NCBI GenBank assembly: GCA_963665915.2
Contig: CAXXSG010000002.1
Location: forward strand, 124,001 to 188,000
From: JAFGRU01 sp963665915
Lineage (GTDB): Bacteria; Desulfobacterota; Desulfuromonadia; Desulfuromonadales; JAAYDE01
Length of the DNA stretch: 64,000 bases
Reading direction: 5' to 3'
Both the position numbers and the translations under genes were made by a program. Each line of letters begins with the position of its first letter. Positions within the stretch are counted from its first letter, which is position 1. The notes under the pieces were generated by a model. It worked only from the letters and a program-made list of their open reading frames with translations. It made no database searches and was not told where the DNA came from. Below, piece by piece: positions 38,271 through 46,780 of the stretch.

Positions 38271-38627
38271 ATGGACCTTTCGGATTCGGCGACGCGGGTC
38301 AAGCTCGCGGCGGCGGGGGTTTGTTTCCTTTTGGCGCTGATTGTTGGTTTTCAAATCGGCGGCGGCGGATCGCCGTTGCCCGATGGCGTGCAGTTCGTCT
38401 GTGTCGAGACCGGCGACACCTTCTGGCTCGATCGCAGTGAAATCGCCTGTATTCCCGCGCAAAACCCGGACACCGCCCGACGGACGCTGTTGCCTTGCAT
38501 CAAGAGCGAAGACGGTGTGCTCCGTGTTGGCGAGCATTATCGCGAAGTGCTCGCCGGTCTTGCGGAAGTGAATGCGCATGTAGACACCGACACACTGGGG
38601 GTACGGGATGAGCCGCTCGCGAAGTGA
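38271..38627 (+). CDS. small single-pass membrane protein, function unknown
   Basis: 118 residues. One membrane segment (about 10-30, LAAAGVCFLLALIVGFQI) is followed by a soluble part with VETGDTFWLDRSEI. It overlaps the pseudopilin gene by 20 bp, so the two are probably co-translated, and it may belong to the same secretion or pilus-like machinery. Small proteins of this shape often precede planctomycete pseudopilin genes. An ATG at 38259 is an alternative start. Confidence 0.65.
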   Translation: MDLSDSATRVKLAAAGVCFLLALIVGFQIGGGGSPLPDGVQFVCVETGDTFWLDRSEIACIPAQNPDTARRTLLPCIKSEDGVLRVGEHYREVLAGLAEVNAHVDTDTLGVRDEPLAK

Positions 38628-39828
38628 CGGGGCCAAGAGGCCAAATCAGTCTCACCATGCGCAAAGCGTTCACGCGCCAGGTACTGCATCTTCATCCGCG
38701 TCGGCTCCGCTGCGCAACGTGGTGACGCGCACCGCATTCTCACTCACCGAACTCCTGATCGTTGTTGCCATCATAGTTCTGTTGCTGACAATGATTTCCG
38801 CCGGTCTGCAATGGGCAAGAGCACAAGCGCGTTCTGTTGTCTGTGCGCAGCGGCTGCGCGATTTTGGCGTCGGTCTACACTCGTACACTACCGAAGAGGA
38901 CGATTGGTTTCCGGGAGTCAACACTTCGGGCGTCGCCGTTCGGACGCTGAAGTGTGTCTGGTATAACAATCCCGGCCTGTTGCACCGCCGACACCTGCCC
39001 GTGCAAAGCTACGACTGGATGTCCCCGACGTTGCCGCACATATCCTCGCTGCCAGCCCGGCGGGCGGAGCGTTTCCACCTGCTGCTTGATGAGTGGCGGT
39101 GTCCGGCGCAGGGCGAAACGTCTGTGATTTGGGGCACGCCGCGACCGGAAATCAACCCCGACCTTGCGGATTTCGAGCAGATCGGGCCCTGGCCGGCGGT
39201 TAGCTATCTGATGCCGGTTCATCATCAATACTTCGGCCACAAGAGTCGTCGGCTACTCGCAAGTGCGCCGCTCGCCGGCCAGGGTGAGTACAAGGTGTAC
39301 TCGCTGAGCGCGCCCAACTTCGAGACCGACGAATACGGCTGGGAAGTGCAGACCGCCAGCTACCTGCCGCAACTCTTCCGCTTGGAACAGGCTGATCGCA
39401 AGATCTTCGCGGCGGACGGCACGCGTTTCCTGCCGAACACGCTGGTGCTCGACCACGACATCTCGCCGGACCCGATGTGGTTCGGTTCATTCACGTCCGC
39501 CGGCGCGTGGTGGACCGGTTCGCGCTCGTATGGCGTCCGTGCCGGAACGCGAAACTGGGACGGCCGTCTGCTCGACCACGTGAACCAACCGCCGTCGGGC
39601 GGGCAGAACCTGGCCCTCTCGTACCGCCACGGACAAACCAGCGACATGAGCAGCGGCGACGCGCACGACAACAACGGCTGGATCAACGCGGTGTTCTTCG
39701 ACGGACATGCGGAGACGCTCAGCGATCGCAAGTCACGCAGTCCCGTGTTCTGGTATCCGACCGGCGGCGAAGTGAAGGCTGCATCAGAAGGCATGACCGA
39801 TTTGCCCGTCGGCTCGGTAATTCCGTAA
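38608..39828 (+). CDS. type II secretion-like pseudopilin with planctomycete C-terminal domain
   Basis: 406 residues. The prepilin N-terminal signal is TAFSLTELLIVVAIIVLL with Glu at position 5 after a predicted cleavage before Phe; Ala replaces the usual Gly at -1. The long extracellular part ends with NNGWINAVFFDGHAETLS, the H/G-type terminus of planctomycete prepilin-like proteins. It probably forms part of a short pseudopilus or surface structure after prepilin peptidase processing. The basic leader of about 42 residues is longer than usual, so a later start is possible. Confidence 0.8.
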   Translation: MSRSRSDGAKRPNQSHHAQSVHAPGTASSSASAPLRNVVTRTAFSLTELLIVVAIIVLLLTMISAGLQWARAQARSVVCAQRLRDFGVGLHSYTTEEDDWFPGVNTSGVAVRTLKCVWYNNPGLLHRRHLPVQSYDWMSPTLPHISSLPARRAERFHLLLDEWRCPAQGETSVIWGTPRPEINPDLADFEQIGPWPAVSYLMPVHHQYFGHKSRRLLASAPLAGQGEYKVYSLSAPNFETDEYGWEVQTASYLPQLFRLEQADRKIFAADGTRFLPNTLVLDHDISPDPMWFGSFTSAGAWWTGSRSYGVRAGTRNWDGRLLDHVNQPPSGGQNLALSYRHGQTSDMSSGDAHDNNGWINAVFFDGHAETLSDRKSRSPVFWYPTGGEVKAASEGMTDLPVGSVIP

Positions 39829-39962
39829 GAAGCGCGAGCCCGTGCGAGGCGCGATTCCGTGAAGGACGCGAACCCGTAGGGCGGGCTCCGCTCGCCGCAA
39901 TGCCCTGTGCCAGGTGGCGCCCGCTTGCCGTTGAGCCTGGCCCAGGTCGCTCGACCATCAAC

Positions 39963-40122
39963 GGCCGGCCGGTACAGAGCCCGGCCGCTACAACGGCTGG
40001 CCGGTACAGAGCCCGGTCGCTACAACGGCCGGCCGGTACAGAGCCCGGTTGCTACAACGGCCGGCCGGTACAGAGCCCGGTTGCTACGACGGCCGGTCGC
40101 TACAGAGCCCGGTCGTTACGCG
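39963..40122. repeat. 32-bp tandem repeat, five copies
   Basis: Five head-to-tail units of 32 bp start at 39963, 39995, 40027, 40059 and 40091, each close to GGCCGGCCGGTACAGAGCCC plus a variable CGG-Y-YGCTACAAC end. There are no spacers between units, so it is not a CRISPR. It ends within the last codons of miaB, whose stop lies at 40116. Just left, 39876-39891 holds a REP-like motif. Confidence 0.85.
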
Positions 40123-41765
40123 TGTGGTGGCTTGACCCCCGCGGCCCGTGGCGGTGAGATCACTTCAATCACGCGCCCAAACAGCGAATTCGGCGATGCG
40201 TCTTCAATCAGCACTTTGACAATTGCTCCCGTGTATTCCAACGGGGCTTCGAACAATGCCATCGCATCCCCCGGCGTACGCCCGACAAGCTGCAGGATTT
40301 TCCCTCGCTCCTCGGTTCCCGCGTCTATTCGCTCCCCACGCCCTGCGTCCCCTCGCTTCTCGGTTCCTGCATCCACGCGGCGTTCCGCGCCGGCGGTTCC
40401 TTGTCCTGCTGTTGTTCCGGTAGCGCGTTGACGCTGCTGCTCTTCTGTAGCCTGAGCTCTTTCGATGAACGCCGGCGCCGCCTTTCCGCGCGTCCGCAAC
40501 TGCGAGCGCTGCTCGCCTTGGGCCTTCCGCGCCGCCTTGCTCGGGCCCTCGACCAGCACCTCGACCTCGCGGCCGATCATCGCTCGCTTGCGCGCGTGGC
40601 TGATCTCATTCTGCACCGCCAGCAACTCGTTGTTACGCCGAGCTTTCACGTCGTCGGGAATGTCATCCTCCCGGCGGTCGGCCTTGGTGCCCGGTCGCGG
40701 CGAATATTTGAAGATGAACAGGCTCTCGTACTGCACGCGCCGAATGAGATCGACCGTCTGCTGAAAATCCTCTTCGGTCTCGCCGCAGAAACCGACGATG
40801 AAATCGCCCGCCAGCGCAATATCGGGAACGTACTTGCGCGCCGTGTCCATCAGTTCAAGATAGCTTTCGGCGGTGTACGTTCGCCGCATGTTCTTCAGCA
40901 CACGATTCGATCCGCTCTGCGCGGGAATGTGCAGATACGGCATGATGCGCGGATAGTCACGCATCACCCGAAAGATGTCCTCGTCCCAGTCCGCAGGAAA
41001 ACTCGTCACGAACCGAACGCGATCAATCTCCTCGACCGCATGCACGCGTTCAAGCAGCTTCGCAAACGAAACCGGCTGATCGTCTTCGAGATGCGCGTAG
41101 CTGTTGACCGTTTGCCCCAGCAGCGTCACTTCGCGGCAGCCGTATTCGGCCAACCGCCGCACTTCGTCCACGATCGCGGTCGGGGGGCGGCTGCGTTCCG
41201 GCCCGCGTACGAACGGCACCACGCAATACGTGCAGAACTTGTCACATCCACGCTGCACACGCACATACGATTGCAGCACGCTGCCTTCGATGTCCGGTGT
41301 ACGGGCCAGATCGAGCGCTTCGAGGCTGTCATACTCCAGCGCCCGCTTGAGCACTTCCGTCCGCCGCGACATGCTGCCGGCCAGCGCCGTCACACGCGCG
41401 TGCCGTTCGGAGATCTCATCCAGCAGCGCCGGCAAACGGTTGAGTTCCCCCGGTCCGCACAGCAGATCCACATGTGGCGCGCTGACGAACAGATCTTCTT
41501 TGACGCGTTCGGCCATGCAGCCCAGCACGCCGATGATCACATCCGGCCGCGCCGCCTTGAGCCGCTTCAGATGCCCCAGTCGCGAATGGACCTTGTCCTC
41601 GGCGTGTTGGCGCACACTGCACGTGTTGAACAGAATCAGATCGGCTTCGCTGAAGCTGCTCGCCGCGGACATCCCCCGTGCTTGAAGCTGAGCCTCGACC
41701 AGTTGGCTGTCCAGAATGTTCATCTGGCAACCGAACGTCTCCAGGAAGTACTTACCGCTCTGCAC
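40116..41765 (-). CDS. miaB: tRNA-2-methylthio-N6-isopentenyladenosine synthase MiaB with TRAM insertion
   Basis: 549 residues, about 100 longer than usual. The UPF0004 domain has FGCQMN, FNTCSVR and GCMAER; the radical SAM domain has RGCDKFCTYCVVP. The TRAM domain is split: VEGPSK (to about 410) and LVGRTPGDAMALFEAP (from about 493) are separated by about 79 low-complexity Arg/Gln/Gly/Glu residues (40299-40535) with a repeated DAGTE motif. MiaB adds a methylthio group to i6A37 of tRNAs. Start is GTG 41765 after GGAG. It lies 20 bp downstream of the TPR-like gene on the same strand. The C-terminal codons enter the 32-bp repeat. Confidence 0.9.
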   Translation of the reverse strand: MQSGKYFLETFGCQMNILDSQLVEAQLQARGMSAASSFSEADLILFNTCSVRQHAEDKVHSRLGHLKRLKAARPDVIIGVLGCMAERVKEDLFVSAPHVDLLCGPGELNRLPALLDEISERHARVTALAGSMSRRTEVLKRALEYDSLEALDLARTPDIEGSVLQSYVRVQRGCDKFCTYCVVPFVRGPERSRPPTAIVDEVRRLAEYGCREVTLLGQTVNSYAHLEDDQPVSFAKLLERVHAVEEIDRVRFVTSFPADWDEDIFRVMRDYPRIMPYLHIPAQSGSNRVLKNMRRTYTAESYLELMDTARKYVPDIALAGDFIVGFCGETEEDFQQTVDLIRRVQYESLFIFKYSPRPGTKADRREDDIPDDVKARRNNELLAVQNEISHARKRAMIGREVEVLVEGPSKAARKAQGEQRSQLRTRGKAAPAFIERAQATEEQQRQRATGTTAGQGTAGAERRVDAGTEKRGDAGRGERIDAGTEERGKILQLVGRTPGDAMALFEAPLEYTGAIVKVLIEDASPNSLFGRVIEVISPPRAAGVKPPHA

Positions 41766-41785
41766 GCAAACGTTCTCCGGTCGAG

Positions 41786-42931
41786 TTATCGCTCCAGGCT
41801 GCTCAGTTGCCGGCGGACCTGCTCCCGCAACTCCGCTGGCAGGTCGTCGCGATCCAGCAGCTTACTGTAGAGGTCGAGTGCCACGTCGGCCCGCTCCAGG
41901 CGCTCATGCGCCAACGCCACATGATAGAGCGCGCGGGCGGCAAGCGTCCGATCTGTCGTGGAATCGGCAAGCTTGAGCATGTCGTCCGCCGCGGCAGCGG
42001 CCTGGCCGGACTCCAGCCGGCAGCGTGCGAGCAGGATTCTGGTCGTAAGTTTCGTTTGGGTATCCAGATAGGGCAGCAGCCGCTCCATGATGTCGCGGGC
42101 GTGGGCGAACTGCTCGCTATCTGCCAGTTTGCGCGCCGCTGCCAGAGCGAGCGAATCGTCTGACAAGACAGGCGGCGGCCCCGTCGAAGCGGCTCGTTTT
42201 GGCGTAGCGGGCTTGCGATCGTTAGCCCGCTCCTCGCCGAACAGCAGCGGCGGCAGCTCATCATCGCTTTCGGTTCGCGACTCGGACGTAGCTGATGCTG
42301 ACTGGCCCGCAGACGCGGGAGGCCGCAGGTCCTGGGGTATGTCCGCAACGCCTTCCAGGACCGCCAAGTCCACGAACAGTCGGCGTAGCGGCTCCGGTCG
42401 CTGGCTGGGCAGCGATTCCTCCCAAAACGATCGTAAACGCCTGATAGCCAGTTGGTTAGCCTCGGAGCCTGGCGGTTGCGCCTTCCGCGGCAGCAAACTC
42501 GCGCCGAGCTGCGGATGCCGCTCGATCATCGCCAGATACGCCTTGATCGCCTCCGCGAAACGACCCGCGTCGTTGTAACTTCCAACCAGTCGCGCCGAGA
42601 TCAAATCTCGCAGCCATCCTTCGTTGTACTCAGACCGCGCCAACTCGTACGCCGTACATGCCGTGGCGGGGTCTCGGCTGCGCAGCAACTCGGCATTCGA
42701 GAGCATCGGAAGGTCGGTGATTTCGACCCGCGTGATCTGTTCAAGCGGCTTGCGCAGGATCTCACGCGATACGCCGCGAAACTCCAACCGACCATCGATG
42801 AAGTTGCGAATCTGGACGTTGCGGAAGGGCGGCTTGCCGGACAGCACGACGGTGTCGGCGCGCGCCGCGCCCGCTACGAATAAGCTTGCGCAAATAGCGC
42901 CGGCGACGTATTGTGCAAATCGTTCGTTCAT
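41786..42931 (-). CDS. exported TPR-like protein of unknown function
   Basis: 381 residues. A signal peptide (about 5-25, VAGAICASLFVAGAARA) precedes a domain with VVLSGKPPFRNVQIRNFIDG and helical repeats of TPR type, notably RILLARCRLESGQ and ALAHERLERADVALDL near the end. A low-complexity Ser/Glu/Pro linker divides two helical halves. It is probably periplasmic and may act as a scaffold. Upstream and in operon with miaB. ATG 42931 was chosen for the signal peptide. Confidence 0.7.
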   Translation of the reverse strand: MNERFAQYVAGAICASLFVAGAARADTVVLSGKPPFRNVQIRNFIDGRLEFRGVSREILRKPLEQITRVEITDLPMLSNAELLRSRDPATACTAYELARSEYNEGWLRDLISARLVGSYNDAGRFAEAIKAYLAMIERHPQLGASLLPRKAQPPGSEANQLAIRRLRSFWEESLPSQRPEPLRRLFVDLAVLEGVADIPQDLRPPASAGQSASATSESRTESDDELPPLLFGEERANDRKPATPKRAASTGPPPVLSDDSLALAAARKLADSEQFAHARDIMERLLPYLDTQTKLTTRILLARCRLESGQAAAAADDMLKLADSTTDRTLAARALYHVALAHERLERADVALDLYSKLLDRDDLPAELREQVRRQLSSLER

Positions 42932-42967
42932 ACCGAAGAATAGATAGTGTACTCGAAGCGACGAATT

Positions 42968-43540
42968 ATGGCTCAATCGGGTGGGGGGGAGGGAAAGAGG
43001 TTGCAAAGCGATCCGCAGCGCAGTACATATCAACTAGCAGGGACGCTTTCATCAGTATCCAGGATGATCTCGGTGGGTCCGGATAAACGCAACGCGATGA
43101 TCGTAGCGAGCCTAATCGGTTCCATGACGATTGGTGCTACGCTGCTTCTATGGCTTGAACCGCCAATGCCCGGCTGGGCTTCCAACACGCTTCTGATGGC
43201 GGAGAGTTCGCGCAATGTCGCCGAGGTGCAGATCGACTATGTCGCTGCTCCCGCCGACCGCGATTTCTTCGACTGCATCATTGGGCCTGATGGTCAGTGT
43301 ATTTGGGAGCCGCGCAGTTCGCACGTTCGTGTGGCGGTGATCGCCACCAACGCGCCCACGCTGCCGCAAGCCCAGGCCGAAACGCTCTTGGCGGTCTTTG
43401 GAACACTCGAACAACGACATGGGTTGGACCTGGCGCAGGTCTGGCTCCATCCGGCGTCGGATGCCCGGCTGCATCCGGAGTTGTCCGAGCAGGCACATGA
43501 CCTTTGCCAGCTTCTGCTGCGCAAGGGGATCGTGCGATAA
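42968..43540 (+). CDS. single-pass membrane protein, N-acetylmuramoyl-like family not recognised
   Basis: 190 residues. A membrane helix (MIVASLIGSMTIGATLLLWL) is followed by an extracytoplasmic domain with HVRVAVIATNAPTLP and paired Cys (DFFDCIIGPDGQC). I do not recognise the domain. The start is uncertain: ATG at 42968, 43064 and 43094 are all possible, and none has a strong ribosome site. It diverges from the TPR-like gene by 36 bp, which leaves little promoter room. Confidence 0.5.
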   Translation: MAQSGGGEGKRLQSDPQRSTYQLAGTLSSVSRMISVGPDKRNAMIVASLIGSMTIGATLLLWLEPPMPGWASNTLLMAESSRNVAEVQIDYVAAPADRDFFDCIIGPDGQCIWEPRSSHVRVAVIATNAPTLPQAQAETLLAVFGTLEQRHGLDLAQVWLHPASDARLHPELSEQAHDLCQLLLRKGIVR

Positions 43541-43666
43541 CTCACCCGGCGAAACCGCTCTGGGGTTGGTCGCCCCCGGTTGTCGCCGCAAACCGTGGAA
43601 TACGCTAAACTCTGGTGCTGTCCCGGCAGCGGGCCGGGACATTTTTATGGTGGTTGCGAAGGGGCC

Positions 43667-44545
43667 ATGGCCCGTACGTTTGCACATCTGCCTGGATACG
43701 AGATTTCCAATCGTATCGGTCGTGGTGCCGGCGCCGTCATATACGCGGCCCGCGAACGTGCTGCGCGGCGGCAGGTCGCGATCAAGCACGTGGTTCGCCA
43801 CGGCCCGAAGGACAACCGCTTCATCGAGCAGGCCGAAATCGAATACGAAGTCTCGCACGCACTCGATCATCCCTATCTGCGGAAGTGCTACGACGTTGTG
43901 CGTATCCGCCGCTGGCTCAAGACGCAGGAACTGTTCCTGGTCATGGAGTTGGTGGAGGGCGAGCGGCTCGACAACCAGTACCAGGAAAAGCCCCCCGAGC
44001 ACATTGAGCCCGTGGTCGAGATGTTCATCAAGGTAGCCGAAGGGCTGCACGCGATGCATCGTCACGGCTATCTGCATGCGGACATCAAGCCGAACAATAT
44101 CCTGCTGACGCCGGACGGCGGGCTGAAGATCATCGACTTCGGCCAGAGTTGCGAACTGGGGCACACGAAGAAGCGCATTCAGGGTACGCCGGACTACATT
44201 GCTCCGGAGCAGGTTGCACTGGCTCCGCTGGACCAGCGAACGGACGTGTTCAACCTGGGCGCGACCATGTATTGGGTGCTCACGGGCAAGGCGTTCAGCA
44301 CGATTTTGCCCGGCGCCCCGGCTGGATCCAAGAAGTTAGCGATCGAAGCCCGGCGCGGGAATGACCCGCCGATCGAACTCAATTCGCACGTGCCGCTGCC
44401 GCTATCTCTATTGGTGATGGAATGTTGCGCGACTGAGCGCGATCAACGTCCTCGCGATATGTCCAAAGTCCAATCGCGGCTGGAGACGATATTGCATCTG
44501 ATGTCTCGCAAGCAGAACTCCGCCGCCTCATCGACCGACAGTTGA
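43667..44545 (+). CDS. soluble Ser/Thr protein kinase
   Basis: 292 residues, a kinase domain only. Features are IGRGAGAVIYAA (Gly loop), AIKHVVRH (Lys), GYLHADIKPNNILL (HAD in place of HRD), IDFGQSCELG (DFG) and GTPDYIAPEQ. The HAD change replaces the Arg of HRD, which usually contacts activation-loop phosphate, so it may be constitutively active. Ribosome site GAAGGGG precedes the ATG. The metallophosphoesterase gene 75 bp downstream on the same strand could be a functional opposite. Confidence 0.85.
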   Translation: MARTFAHLPGYEISNRIGRGAGAVIYAARERAARRQVAIKHVVRHGPKDNRFIEQAEIEYEVSHALDHPYLRKCYDVVRIRRWLKTQELFLVMELVEGERLDNQYQEKPPEHIEPVVEMFIKVAEGLHAMHRHGYLHADIKPNNILLTPDGGLKIIDFGQSCELGHTKKRIQGTPDYIAPEQVALAPLDQRTDVFNLGATMYWVLTGKAFSTILPGAPAGSKKLAIEARRGNDPPIELNSHVPLPLSLLVMECCATERDQRPRDMSKVQSRLETILHLMSRKQNSAASSTDS

Positions 44546-44620
44546 ACTGAGCGCCGAGTAGGCGGGCAGAGGCCGGCTACGTGCTATAATCAGCGACGCG
44601 CTTGCTGATCGAGGAAGAGC

Positions 44621-45505
44621 ATGCAGGAAATGACGGACGAGACGGTTGCGAAGCCCGCCGACGCGAAGACGGCTTGTGAAGTATTGCACGAAGCCGCCAC
44701 GTTGTTGCGTGAGGATCCGAACCGGCGGGGCTCGATGCTCGAGTTCGGCTCGGCCGGGCAACTCGTCGTCACCGGCGACCTGCACGGCAACCTGCGCAAC
44801 TTCGACAAACTCCAACGTTTCTGCGCCCTCGAACGCAGCCCCGGCCGCAGCGTCATTCTCCACGAGCTGATTCACGAAGACATCACCGACCCGAGCAAGC
44901 ACGATCTTTCGATCGACCTGCTGGTCCGGGCCGCGCAGTGGAAGTGCGAGTATCCCGACAACGTCTTTTGCATCCAGTCCAATCATGAGCTGGCGCAGTT
45001 GCGGCGTCAGGAAATCACCAAGGGCGGCCGCTCGGTGCTCTACGATTTCGACGTCGGCGTCGAGCAACGCTATGGCGATGCGGCCGACCTCGTGCTCGAA
45101 GCCGTCGAGGATTACATCGCGGCGCTGCCGTTGGCGGCACGCACCAAGAACGGCATCTTTATCGCGCACAGCCTGCCCGATCCGCTGCTGCTCGACACGT
45201 TCGACACGTCGATCTTTGAACGCGATCTGACCGACGCCGATCTTTCGCCCGGCGGGCCGGCATACGCGCTGGTCTGGGGCCGCTTCCACACGCCCGCGGT
45301 GGTCGAGAAGTTTGCCCGCATGCTGGGCGTCGACTGGTTCATTGTCGGCCACACGCCGCAGGAACAGGGCTACGCCACGATCGGTCGTCTGATGATCCTG
45401 GCCAGTGATCACGCCCACGGCGTATTCCTGCCGCTGGATCTCAGCCGCAACTACGACGCCGAGGATCTCGTGCGTTCGATCCGCAAGTTTGTCTCGGTCG
45501 AGTAG
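44621..45505 (+). CDS. metallophosphoesterase (calcineurin-like)
   Basis: 294 residues with the dimetal motifs GDLHGNLRNF (45-80 region), SNHELAQL and VGHTPQEQG. The usual GD-x-x-DRG second motif is replaced by ILHELIHED, an atypical feature. It could be a protein phosphatase or nucleotidase. AGGAAG lies just before the ATG, and TATAAT (44585-44590) is a possible -10 box. Pairing with the kinase upstream suggests reversible phosphorylation, an inference only. Confidence 0.8.
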   Translation: MQEMTDETVAKPADAKTACEVLHEAATLLREDPNRRGSMLEFGSAGQLVVTGDLHGNLRNFDKLQRFCALERSPGRSVILHELIHEDITDPSKHDLSIDLLVRAAQWKCEYPDNVFCIQSNHELAQLRRQEITKGGRSVLYDFDVGVEQRYGDAADLVLEAVEDYIAALPLAARTKNGIFIAHSLPDPLLLDTFDTSIFERDLTDADLSPGGPAYALVWGRFHTPAVVEKFARMLGVDWFIVGHTPQEQGYATIGRLMILASDHAHGVFLPLDLSRNYDAEDLVRSIRKFVSVE

Positions 45506-45576
45506 ATGCATCCACCGGCCTTCGCGCTACACTCTGGCAGTGCTGTGTTTTTCCTGTCCACGCTGATGAGTGCTGC

Positions 45577-46495
45577 ATGAAGGCGATCCTTGCCAAACCC
45601 CGTGGTTTCTGTGCCGGCGTCGAACGCGCGATTCGTGTGGTCGAGATGGCGCTCGAACACTACGGTGCTCCGATCTACGTTCGCAAGGAAATCGTCCACA
45701 ATTCGCACGTTGTGCGCCGGCTGCGAGAGGCGGGGGCCGTGTTTGTGGAAGAGCTGGACGACGTACCGGACGGTGCGGTGGCGATTCTCTCGGCCCATGG
45801 CAGTCCGCCCGAGGTCTATCGCCAGGCCGAGCAGCGCGACCTGCGTGTGATCGACGCCACCTGCCCGCTGGTGACCAAGGTTCATAAAGAGGTTCACCGC
45901 TTTGTCCGCGAGGACTACCGCATTGTCTTGATTGGTCACGCCGGGCATGATGAAGTCGTCGGCACCATGGGCGAGGCGCCGCAGCACACGGTGCTGGTCG
46001 AGACGGTTGAAGAGGCCGAGCGGCTGGAACTGCCGGCGGAAGAGAAGGGCGTCATCCTGACGCAGACCACGCTCAGCCAGGACGACACGCGCGATATCGT
46101 TGCCGTGTTGCGGCGGCGGTTTGCGAATCTGGAACTGCCGCCAACCGACGACATTTGCTACGCCACGCAGAACCGCCAGAACGCGATCAAGGAAATCAGC
46201 GACGCGATCGATTTGTTGCTCGTGGTCGGTTCGCCGAATTCGTCCAACTCGCTGCGGTTGACCGAAGTGGCCAAGGCTCGCGGCATTCCCGCGCACCTGA
46301 TCGATGGCCCCGGAGGATATCGACGACGCGTGGTTCGAGGGCGTGGAAACGGTCGGTGTTTCATCCGGCGCAAGTGCCCCCGAAGAAGTCGTCCAAGCCG
46401 TGATCGAACGCCTACGCAAGCTTGGCGTCTCGGAGTTCAACGAAGTCGACGCCCCCGACGAGGGCGTAGCCTTCCGCCTGCCCGTCATCGGTTAA
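45577..46495 (+). CDS. ispH: 4-hydroxy-3-methylbut-2-enyl diphosphate reductase IspH, one frameshift
   Basis: About 305 residues once repaired. Fe-S cysteines lie in GFCAGVERA, DATCPLV and ICYATQNRQ; GSPNSSNS contacts substrate. The frame breaks near 46310 in a CCCC run: removing one C restores PEDIDDAWFEGVETVGVSSG, the family C-terminus. The last step of the non-mevalonate isoprenoid pathway should be essential, so a sequencing indel is more likely than loss. No other isoprenoid gene is nearby. The start ATG is fixed by MKAILAKPRGFC. Confidence 0.9.
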
Positions 46496-46524
46496 CACAC
46501 AGCCGGCGGCTTTTGCAGGGCAGA

Positions 46525-46739
46525 GCCCCATGAGCGTTAACATAACCTCGCCACGATCACGCAAATGGTGTTTGTGAATCGGAAACTGTCATGAATTGGC
46601 GGCTGCCGTTAGTCCCGCAGGGACGCAGGTGAATAGCCCGGGGCGAAGCGTAGCGCAGCCCCGGGCTATTCACCTGCCGCCCCTACGGGGCTCAAATGCC
46701 AAGCGAGGAATTCGAGCGTTACGTTAACGCTCATGGGGC
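46525..46739. repeat. nested inverted-repeat element
   Basis: The outer arms GCCCCATGAGCGTTAAC (46525-46541) and its reverse complement (46723-46739) are perfect over 17 bp. Inside, a 19-bp perfect inverted repeat starting GCAGGTGAATAGCCC (46625-46643 with 46659-46677) surrounds a 15-nt loop, and short Gly/Cys-rich hairpins flank it. Outer similarity extends imperfectly to about 46515 and 46753. It lies between convergent genes ispH and a deaminase, and may be a MITE-like or REP-type element or a strong double terminator. Confidence 0.7.
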
Positions 46740-46780
46740 GGAGCCCGCCCTACGCAAGGCAAAACTACCGCAAGACAAGC

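Noticed and set aside
39963..40122. 32-bp repeat considered as CRISPR
   Set aside because: Units are head to tail with no spacers and no cas genes are nearby.
40401..41870. Plus-strand frame of 489 codons opposite miaB
   Set aside because: Opposite strand has radical SAM motifs; this frame has only Arg/His/Gln-rich sequence.
43148..44164. 338-codon minus-strand frame across the membrane protein and kinase
   Set aside because: It crosses two genes and their gap, and the kinase motifs are on the other strand.
46304..46495. Separate small gene downstream of ispH
   Set aside because: It is the IspH C-terminus in another frame; a single-base fix joins it.
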